Part shown: in pieces, positions 1 to 5,645 of the stretch
Position numbering within the stretch: the stretch's first letter is position 1
Layout of the letters: each line of letters starts with the position of its first letter
Program-made: the position numbers and the translations under genes
DNA from: an uncultured delta proteobacterium
GTDB lineage: Bacteria > Desulfobacterota > Syntrophorhabdia > Syntrophorhabdales > Syntrophorhabdaceae
NCBI GenBank assembly: GCA_903872255.1
Contig: CAIQJW010000125.1
Span: forward strand, 1-9,045
Direction: 5' to 3'
DNA: 9,045 nt
Notes under the pieces: model-generated
The model's input: the letters and a program-made list of their open reading frames with translations, nothing else
The model's database searches: none
What the model was told of the DNA's origin: nothing

Positions 1-231
1 ATTTCAATTTTTATTTTACCGCCGACTATTGACGTGTTGCGGCATCGCTTGGAAAGTCGTGGTAAAGACAATGCCAACATTATTGAGCGGCGCATGAAAG
101 AGGCTGTGACTGAAATGCGCCATTTTCTTTATTCTGCCTTACCGGTTTGCCTTCCTCAACCTGTTTTACCTGCCGGTCCTCCTTGCTGCATATATTCTCG
201 GCAGACGCAAGGCATTATACGCGTCTCTTAA
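1..231 (+). pseudogene. gmk: Guanylate kinase C-terminal fragment, 3' part lost (open at left edge)
   Basis: The frame is open from base 1 and begins with ILPPTIDVLRHRLESRG, then an NIIERRM stretch and EAVTEMRHF. This matches the part of guanylate kinase (GMP + ATP to GDP + ADP) that covers the beta strand before the lid and the arginine-rich lid helices. In the family, about 40-50 further residues should follow, starting with a YDYVVVND-type motif. None of the three forward frames contains that motif. After RHF (about base 126) the frame reads a proline- and cysteine-rich tail to TAA at 229-231, which looks like out-of-frame translation of the membrane segment described next. I therefore read it as a gmk cut off at about base 120-126, by deletion, recombination or an assembly chimera. 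The assignment to gmk is good; whether the break is biological is unknown. Confidence 0.65.
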
Positions 232-250
232 CATAATCCTTATTGTTGCG
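110..250 (+). other. In-frame upstream extension of the cyclase gene coding membrane segments, with no normal start codon
   Basis: The cyclase frame stays open back to a TGA at 107-109. The stretch codes for FFILPYRFAFLNLFYLPVLL, then a YILGRR turn and a second hydrophobic run (LNIILIVAVTAV). This is the familiar layout of two N-terminal helices in membrane sensor proteins of histidine kinases and cyclases. No ATG, GTG or TTG lies in this frame before GTG 251, and neither GTG 251 nor ATG 263 has a Shine-Dalgarno sequence. The coding character therefore continues upstream of any usable start. If one T were removed from the TTTT run at 123-126, ATG 115 would read MRHFFILPYRF directly into this frame, so a one-base error or mutation is an alternative to a deletion junction. 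Confidence 0.6.
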
Positions 251-1939
251 GTGACCGCAGTCATGAGGCCTGAATGGTTTACCGTGGGCGGAACGGTAGC
301 AAGCACCCTTATCATGATAGTTATATGGGGGGGATTCCTTGTCCTGACAAGCGTCGGCATAGGGTCAATGCAGGAAAAGCTGGCGAAGGGGTTCGAAGAA
401 ACGCATCGTTTATACGAGGAATTGAAGCGCAGCCGTGTTACCGAAGAGATGAAGGAAAAGGTTGAAAAAACTTTGTATACGACCATGGACCCGGTTGTGG
501 CGAAACTTGCCACGGAAGGAAAGCTCAGGATCGAAAAGCGTGAGATCAGCATTATGTTCTGTGACCTTACCGGTTTTACGACATACTCCGATCAGAATCC
601 GCCGGACATTGTCCTCGACGAGCTTAACCGGTTCATTGGCCATGTTGAACCCGTCATTGAGCTTTTCCGGGGCCATATAGACAAATACATGGGCGATGGC
701 GTTATGGTCGAGTTCGGCGCGCCCGTCGACTATGCACAGCATGCCCTCATGGCGGTCATTGCAGCGTTAAAAATGCAGCAGAAGATGAAAGAGATCGGCC
801 TGCCCTGGAAGCTCCGCATCGGTATTGCGACGGGATATACGATTGTCGGCATGATGGGAGTGCACCGGCAGGCATACAGCGCGATCGGGGACAGGGTAAA
901 TGTTGCCAAGCGTCTCGAAGAGATATGCGAACCGGAAAAGATTTATGTCGACGAGTTTACATATAAGCTGGTCGAGCCTTTCGCACACATCGTGAAGCTC
1001 CGCAACATGGGCTATAGCCGGCAATCCGATAAGAATCTTCTCGAAGAACTGGTGGTGCTCGAGGCGACGATGGCCGAAGAGGGCGAAAGCGCGGACTTTC
1101 TTTTCGAGATGGGGAAAGCGCATTTCGGCCTTCACGACGCTTCCGCCGCTATTGCCTGTTTCGAACGCGCGCTTATCCTTGATCCCGATTCCACGGAAAT
1201 CAGGCTTGCCTATGCTGATGCCAATCTGAGAAAGGACGAATTCGAGAAATTTCAGTTAAAAGGGAAGCTTCATAAGATCGCGGTCTATGAGGTCAAGGGC
1301 ATGAAGAGCCGCTGGGATGACCACGCGATAATTCCCCCGGCTGTATCCGAGAAATACCGGGCAATAGAGGCGTCAATAAACTTGCCTTTTGACCTGGTGC
1401 TTGCGGTAGAATCGCTTGACGGTTCTGTAGGCCGGGGACATCTTGTAGGGATGTTATCCTATGTTCTGGCCGATCGTCTTAATCTTAACGAAGAACTGAA
1501 GATGATTATACTGCAGGCCGGGTATATGCAGGACATCGGCAAAGAGGCCATTCCGCACTATATCCTCAATCGCCAGGCAAGCCTGACGGACCACGAGATC
1601 AAATTCGTGGAGAAGTATGTCCTCGAAAGTGTTGCCTCTTTGAAAAGGCTCGGGTACACAAATGAGCAGTTCTTTGAAATAGTGAAGCATCATCGCGAAC
1701 TCTGGAACGGGACCGGGTATCCCGACGGGTTAAAAGGCGAAGAGATACCGATCGGCGCACGCATAACAGCCGTTGCAGGGGATTTCAGCGCCATGACGTC
1801 CTGGCGGCCGTATCGCGGGCCATGGGATGTCCGCCTTGCTCTGAATGAGATCAAAAAGAATACGGAAAAAGGGTATTACGATCCGCAGATCGTGGATCTT
1901 CTCTTCGAAATTCTCCGGTTTGATACCACACCAACCTAA
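251..1939 (+). CDS. Membrane-anchored class III adenylate/guanylate cyclase with TPR insert and degenerate HD-GYP domain
   Basis: Predicted to make a cyclic nucleotide from NTP at the cytoplasmic face of the inner membrane. Residue numbers count from GTG 251, although the true N terminus lies upstream. A membrane helix covers about residues 13-38 and a charged coiled-coil-like linker about 40-75. The cyclase domain starts at about 98. Metal-binding Asp105 (in FCDLTGFT) and Asp149 (in KYMGDG), base-contacting Lys145, and transition-state Asn217 and Arg221 (in RVNVAKRLE) are present, so it is probably active. The usual Thr seven residues before the Asn is Ser210. Residues about 282-335 are TPR-like (AIACFERALILDP). 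They are followed by LKGKLHKIAVYEV, which resembles the last strands of the cyclase fold. Residues about 395-556 are HD-GYP-like (NGTGYPDGLKGEEIP), but HD is QD427-428 and other ligands are changed, so phosphodiesterase activity is doubtful. ATP versus GTP specificity cannot be settled by eye. Confidence 0.85.
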   Translation: MTAVMRPEWFTVGGTVASTLIMIVIWGGFLVLTSVGIGSMQEKLAKGFEETHRLYEELKRSRVTEEMKEKVEKTLYTTMDPVVAKLATEGKLRIEKREISIMFCDLTGFTTYSDQNPPDIVLDELNRFIGHVEPVIELFRGHIDKYMGDGVMVEFGAPVDYAQHALMAVIAALKMQQKMKEIGLPWKLRIGIATGYTIVGMMGVHRQAYSAIGDRVNVAKRLEEICEPEKIYVDEFTYKLVEPFAHIVKLRNMGYSRQSDKNLLEELVVLEATMAEEGESADFLFEMGKAHFGLHDASAAIACFERALILDPDSTEIRLAYADANLRKDEFEKFQLKGKLHKIAVYEVKGMKSRWDDHAIIPPAVSEKYRAIEASINLPFDLVLAVESLDGSVGRGHLVGMLSYVLADRLNLNEELKMIILQAGYMQDIGKEAIPHYILNRQASLTDHEIKFVEKYVLESVASLKRLGYTNEQFFEIVKHHRELWNGTGYPDGLKGEEIPIGARITAVAGDFSAMTSWRPYRGPWDVRLALNEIKKNTEKGYYDPQIVDLLFEILRFDTTPT

Positions 1940-1997
1940 CCTCGCCAGTCCATGTTTCATTATAAATACGCGTTCTGGTAAATTATTCTGGACAATC

Positions 1998-2027
1998 TTG
2001 CGCCGTTTGGCGTATGCATTGTATATA
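1998..2027 (+). promoter_or_regulatory. Weak sigma-70-like promoter candidate for the autotransporter gene
   Basis: TTGCGC at 1998-2003 and TATATA at 2022-2027 are 18 bp apart and lie about 55 bp upstream of the start codon. Each hexamer matches the consensus only in part. A CGCC/GGCG palindrome lies in the spacer and could be an operator, but it is short. Such matches also occur by chance. Confidence 0.2.
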
Positions 2028-2068
2028 GGGGTCGATGATGTTTACATCCACACGGGCTATTCTGCCGC

Positions 2069-2072
2069 GGAG
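2069..2072 (+). promoter_or_regulatory. Ribosome binding site that supports the TTG start of the autotransporter
   Basis: GGAG lies 8 nt upstream of TTG 2081. The TTG start gives a normal signal peptide with a positively charged beginning (MKRVK). The first in-frame ATG (2138) would cut into the hydrophobic core of that signal peptide, so the TTG is preferred. Confidence 0.6.
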
Positions 2073-2080
2073 CCGGTAGA

Positions 2081-4843
2081 TTGAAGCGGGTAAAATATCC
2101 CCCTATCCTTTCTATCTTCCTCTTTCTTGTCATCTTCATGTCGTTGTCGTTTTCATCTATTTGTCTACGGGCAGCCGACCTTGTTCCCGGTTACAGCGAA
2201 TCGCTGCAGCTTGCGATCAACCATGCCGTAAACCCGGTGGGGTGGCAGCCAACCTCACTCTATGTCATACCCGATACGGTCGGTAATGAGGGACTCATTT
2301 ACGACGGGGGAAAACTTGTCGTCCGCACCGCGACAAAATCATCGAATTTCAAATGGAGTTATGTCGGCCAGGCGGGTTCCACGATCTATGGCAATCCATC
2401 TGTCGAGGCGGCCTGGGTAACGACCGGCAATGATGCCACCCGTTTTCTGCTGGCGAATTCGGTTAACGGAAGAAATGTCACCCGCCTTATCGAACGCGGA
2501 TTAGGGATGGACGCGACCGGTACCCATGATGCGATCATCGAATATGCCGTCAACACGGCATACATTATGCGGCCTACGAAAAACCCCGATATTTCTCAGT
2601 ATCTTCCGGCCCAGTACGGTCAGAATATGCCCTTCGTAAAGCCTGCGGGGATGAGCGACGCGGATTTTAACAAATTTATCACCTACTATAACTACTGGGT
2701 TTCCAAGGCATATACTTCATTCAATTTTCCTTTTACACAGCTGGGTTATACATTTTTCTGGGGCAACGGCTATGACCTCGCGAATATTAACGGAATGTCC
2801 GAGTTTATTCTCCTCGGCGGGACGCCGGTCGACATTTATGGTATTTATGCCACGCAGTCGTACATTTATACGCGAAACGACGGGACGAATTTCAGCACGG
2901 CCGCCGGCGCCTCGTATGGGAACGGTTTCGCCAGCTTCAAGATAGACGGGCCATGCGATACGGTCTGGGCGGGCCACCGCTTTCAAAAAAATGTCCGAAC
3001 TTCACTGGCCGCTCCCAACCAGATCATTGTCGACGCCGGCGGGGACATATCCGGGGGTCAGGGAATTCTTGTATGGTCTCTTAACTATGACGTGATCAAT
3101 AATGGTCTTATCACCGGTCCGACCTCCAATAAATTTAATATAGCGAATACGTCCGATATCGCCGTTTTATTTAAGGGCGACACAAGCACCTCGTACGGAA
3201 CACCGATAACAACTGCAGGCGCCGTCAACCGCCTGATCAACAATGGGACCATTTCGAGCCCCGGTACGGCAATAAAAGCCGAAGCAGGAGATACGATCAT
3301 TACCAACAACGCCGGCGGCACCATCTCCGGCGGTAATTATGCGATACAAACAGGACCGGGAAATGACACGGTCACAGTAAACGGCGGCCGGATGGCGGGG
3401 AAGATCGACCTTGGAGGAGGAGTTGATACCCTGAACGTAACGGGGATAAGCCAGGCGCAGTTCGATTTTGTTCTCACCAGGGCCACTTCTGCCGCCGCAC
3501 AGATCATCAACACCCAAACGGTTACGATAGCCGATAGTACAAGGTTCTCACTTATCCCCGGACGGGAAAATATCAGGGATAATGACCGTTTTCTTCTTAT
3601 TGATGCGAATACCCTGAATATCACCCCTTCAAATCTTGTCATTACATCAGATGTGTCGCTTCCGATGATAAACTTCACTGCATCAAAGGAAAACAACAGG
3701 CTTTATATCGTATCGTCACGCAACAATACATATTACACGCAGTTTAGCGGAAACCCGTCCCTCGGGTCCTCTCTCGACAGCCTGGCCAACACATCGACCG
3801 GAGACTTTTCCTATGTATTAGGAGATCTTGACTCGTCGGGAAGTGCCGCCAATGCGCTGAAGCTTCAGCCGTCCGTTGACCAGGGCGTGCTTCAGACCGG
3901 CTTTGGAACTATCGGCCGGTTCACGCAAACGGTGGTGAGCCGCATTGACCAGGTACAGAAAAAAAACGTGGTGCTCGCAAGCCTCAAGCCGATAACCGTC
4001 AGCAATGATCCCGCGAATTGGAGCGCATGGGCCCAGGGGTTCGGCGCGTATCTCAAGCAAGACCCGAGGGATCTCAGCATGGGCTACACCGCGAACATAT
4101 GGGGCACCTCTCTTGGAATGGACAGGTTATTCTCCGATCATTCACTGCTTGGAATAAGCGGCGGGTACGCAAAAAGCTACATCAGGACGAGCGACTCCGA
4201 CACGTGGACCGATATCGCCAGTTATCAGGGAAGCGTCTACGGCAGCTATTTCAAAGACAGCTGGTACATTGACGGAATAGTCTCGTACGCCCGCAACAAA
4301 TATGACTCTTCCCGGCACATTTCTTTCGGGGCTACCGACCGTACGGCACGATCTGACTATAAAGGATACCAGTATTCCGGTTATGTGGAGGGAGGCTACA
4401 CCTTGAGGTCAAAGGGATGGGACATCACGCCCCTTGCATCGGTTCAATATGCGCGGCTCCACCTTCCCGGTTATTCCGAGACCGGCGCCGATTCTGTCAA
4501 CCTCGCGGTCGATCCCCAGGACTACGACATGCTGCAATCGAGCATTGGAGCGAAGTTCGCCTACCCGGTACTGTGGAATGATTCAAAGGTGATCCCTGAA
4601 TTTCATCTGAGGTGGTTCTACGACTTTATCGGAGACCGCCAGCAGACAACCTCAACATTTACCGGAGGCGGCGCATCATTTTCCACGGAAGGATACAAAC
4701 CGGCCAGATCAAGTTATAACGCCGGCGCGCGGATCACCCTCATCAACAAATACGGCCTTACCGCGTCACTGAATTACGATTTTGAGATGAAAGAAGACTT
4801 CTACAGCCACACGGCGTATGCAAATATACATATTCCGTTTTAA
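2081..4843 (+). CDS. Autotransporter (type Va secretion) with C-terminal beta-barrel and unrecognised passenger
   Basis: A 920-residue outer-membrane protein. Residues 1 to about 32 form a Sec signal peptide (MKRVK, hydrophobic core about 9-27, likely cleavage near LRA/AD). Residues about 33-320 match no passenger family I know; they are rich in Tyr, Trp, Asn and Gly and contain a single Cys (292). Residues about 320-550 look like a beta-helix-type stalk with repeated short strands such as INNGTISSPGTAI, NNAGGTISGGNYAI and GGRMAGKIDLGGG. A predicted helical linker (about 598-632, with VVSRIDQVQKKN) precedes the barrel, about 646-920, beginning WSAWAQGFGAYL. The barrel has alternating aromatic strands and ends ANIHIPF with the terminal Phe expected for BAM recognition. 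No catalytic triad or adhesion motif was recognised, so the passenger role is unknown. Cys28 is not a lipobox. The start is TTG with a GGAG site. The gene is convergent with the flavoprotein gene downstream. Confidence 0.85.
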   Translation: MKRVKYPPILSIFLFLVIFMSLSFSSICLRAADLVPGYSESLQLAINHAVNPVGWQPTSLYVIPDTVGNEGLIYDGGKLVVRTATKSSNFKWSYVGQAGSTIYGNPSVEAAWVTTGNDATRFLLANSVNGRNVTRLIERGLGMDATGTHDAIIEYAVNTAYIMRPTKNPDISQYLPAQYGQNMPFVKPAGMSDADFNKFITYYNYWVSKAYTSFNFPFTQLGYTFFWGNGYDLANINGMSEFILLGGTPVDIYGIYATQSYIYTRNDGTNFSTAAGASYGNGFASFKIDGPCDTVWAGHRFQKNVRTSLAAPNQIIVDAGGDISGGQGILVWSLNYDVINNGLITGPTSNKFNIANTSDIAVLFKGDTSTSYGTPITTAGAVNRLINNGTISSPGTAIKAEAGDTIITNNAGGTISGGNYAIQTGPGNDTVTVNGGRMAGKIDLGGGVDTLNVTGISQAQFDFVLTRATSAAAQIINTQTVTIADSTRFSLIPGRENIRDNDRFLLIDANTLNITPSNLVITSDVSLPMINFTASKENNRLYIVSSRNNTYYTQFSGNPSLGSSLDSLANTSTGDFSYVLGDLDSSGSAANALKLQPSVDQGVLQTGFGTIGRFTQTVVSRIDQVQKKNVVLASLKPITVSNDPANWSAWAQGFGAYLKQDPRDLSMGYTANIWGTSLGMDRLFSDHSLLGISGGYAKSYIRTSDSDTWTDIASYQGSVYGSYFKDSWYIDGIVSYARNKYDSSRHISFGATDRTARSDYKGYQYSGYVEGGYTLRSKGWDITPLASVQYARLHLPGYSETGADSVNLAVDPQDYDMLQSSIGAKFAYPVLWNDSKVIPEFHLRWFYDFIGDRQQTTSTFTGGGASFSTEGYKPARSSYNAGARITLINKYGLTASLNYDFEMKEDFYSHTAYANIHIPF

Positions 4844-4933
4844 AAGCCGTAAATCGTAAACCGTAAATCGTGAGGAGTGAGGAGTAAAGATACAAAAACA
4901 CTTTACGATTTACACTTTACGATTTACGTTTTT
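4841..4933. terminator. Probable bidirectional Rho-independent terminator between convergent genes
   Basis: The long stem (4848-4871 with 4905-4928) is followed on the + strand by TTTTT at 4929-4933. On the - strand it is followed, after GGC, by TTTT, the complement of 4841-4844. It lies 4 bp after the autotransporter stop and 4 bp after the flavoprotein stop. The stem is AT-rich and the loop is large (about 33 nt), so its efficiency is uncertain. Confidence 0.5.
4848..4928. repeat. Palindromic 7-bp-unit element, copy 1 (also probable bidirectional terminator)
   Basis: The 81-bp element reads in heptamers throughout: cgtaaat, cgtaaac, cgtaaat, cgtgagg, agtgagg, agtaaag on the left, and their complements (such as tacgatt and tacactt) on the right. 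Bases 4848-4871 pair with 4905-4928 at 22 of 24 positions. The inner part shares GGAGTAAAG and a CACTT-type core with the reverse complement of the second copy at 5564-5642, so the two are related copies in inverted orientation. It fills the gap between two convergent stop codons. Confidence 0.85.
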
Positions 4934-5547
4934 CATCCTTCCACAACAAGGGGTTTCGGATACGTGGCCATGCGCGGGGCCATTGCGGCACCGAGCCAGG
5001 CTATGGTTCTGCCCAGGTCTTCCATGTTACGCAACCCTTCGGCATCGCCGGCGACATCGCCTTTATCGCGGCCGAATCCGAGGTTCCAGTAGGTGGAGCC
5101 CGGGATGACGACGCCCGACATCAGGAACATGTGGTTGATCGTATCGAACACATGTGTCCCGCCGCCCCGGCGAACGGCAACGACTGCCGCCCCGATCTTT
5201 CCCCTTAAGAGCCCGCCGTTCGCAAAGCTTACAAAACCCGCCCGGTCAAGGAGCGCCTTCATCTCCGCAGTAACGTCCGTGAAATACGTCGGGCTGCCTA
5301 GTATCATAGCGTCGGAGGCGAGTATCTTTTCCAAACAGTCATTGAAGATGTCCGTTTTCATGGTGCACCGGGAGTCCTGCGTATCAAAACAGCGATAGCA
5401 CGCCGAGCATCCCCTTATCTTCTTCCCGCCGACCTGAATGAATTCCGTCTCCCAACCTGCGGCAGCAAGGGGCTCGAGGGCTTTCTTCAAAAGTATTTCG
5501 GTGTTTCCGCCCTTACGCGGGCTCCCGTTTATAGCCACTGCCTTCAT
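4933..5547 (-). CDS. Flavodoxin-fold iron-sulfur flavoprotein (Isf-like, NADPH-dependent FMN reductase family)
   Basis: A 204-residue cytoplasmic redox protein, normal in length for the family. The N-terminal strand and FMN phosphate loop are INGSPRKGGNTEILL (residues 6-20). A cysteine cluster Cys47-x2-Cys50-x2-Cys53-x7-Cys61 matches the compact motif that binds a 4Fe-4S cluster in Isf-type flavoproteins. The flavin-contacting loop LGSPTYF is at residues 83-89, followed by the usual MKALLDRAGF. Such proteins pass electrons between ferredoxin-like donors and acceptors, often in anaerobes; the substrate here is unknown. The ATG start is supported by a strong AGGAGG 5 nt upstream. The gene follows glmS on the same strand but is separated by a palindromic element, and a related element lies beyond its stop codon, so it may be a later insertion next to the tatC-glmU-glmS operon rather than a functional partner. 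Confidence 0.85.
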   Translation of the reverse strand: MKAVAINGSPRKGGNTEILLKKALEPLAAAGWETEFIQVGGKKIRGCSACYRCFDTQDSRCTMKTDIFNDCLEKILASDAMILGSPTYFTDVTAEMKALLDRAGFVSFANGGLLRGKIGAAVVAVRRGGGTHVFDTINHMFLMSGVVIPGSTYWNLGFGRDKGDVAGDAEGLRNMEDLGRTIAWLGAAMAPRMATYPKPLVVEG

Positions 5548-5552
5548 GCTGC

Positions 5553-5558
5553 CCTCCT
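5553..5558 (-). promoter_or_regulatory. Strong Shine-Dalgarno site of the flavoprotein gene, next to the palindrome base
   Basis: AGGAGG on the - strand lies 5 nt before ATG 5547. The foot of the hairpin ends at 5564, only 5 nt further upstream, so a folded mRNA would place the ribosome site directly beside a long stem. Confidence 0.75.
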
Positions 5559-5563
5559 GTATT

Positions 5564-5642
5564 CGTAAATCGTAAATCGTAAATCGTAAATCGTGAAGTG
5601 TCTTTGCCTTTACTCCTTACGATTTACGATTTACGATTTACG
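5564..5642. repeat. Palindromic 7-bp-unit element, copy 2
   Basis: The 79-bp element has four exact cgtaaat heptamers at 5564-5591, then cgtgaag, tgtcttt, gccttta and ctcctta, then three exact cgattta units and a final cg. Bases 5564-5589 pair perfectly with 5617-5642 (26 bp) around a 27-nt loop. Its reverse complement aligns with copy 1, including the GGAGTAAAG inner segment. It lies between the glmS stop (5646) and the flavoprotein ribosome site. There is no T-run on either side, so despite its position it is not a standard intrinsic terminator. Confidence 0.9.
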
Positions 5643-5645
5643 TCT

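Larger units (their letters stand above)
1940..2080 (+). other. Intergenic gap between cyclase and autotransporter genes
   Basis: This 141-bp stretch has no plausible small gene and no clear hairpin plus T-run, so no intrinsic terminator is evident after the cyclase gene. It holds a weak promoter-like pair (listed separately), a small CGCC-GTTT-GGCG palindrome at 2001-2012 and the ribosome binding site of the autotransporter at its right end. Read-through from the cyclase gene into the autotransporter gene is possible. Confidence 0.5.

Noticed and set aside
2008..2022. Sigma-54-like TGGC...TTG element upstream of the autotransporter
   Set aside because: The spacing fits GG-N10-G, but the essential GC of the -12 part is GT, and the surrounding match is weak.
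2138..2170. Cys28 near the end of the autotransporter signal peptide as a possible lipoprotein attachment site
   Set aside because: The residues before it (SSI) do not fit the lipobox, which needs Gly, Ala or Ser at the position just before Cys.
3085..3696. Several - strand open frames opposite the autotransporter stalk
   Set aside because: They lie wholly within the repetitive coding region, overlap one another in different frames and resemble nothing; treated as shadows.
4877..5092. Small + strand open frame over the palindrome and the end of the flavoprotein gene
   Set aside because: It reads through the repeat arms and antisense flavoprotein sequence, with no domain.
5564..5642. CRISPR-like repeat array
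   Set aside because: The units are 7 bp with no spacers and are arranged as a palindrome, so this is a short tandem/inverted repeat, not CRISPR.
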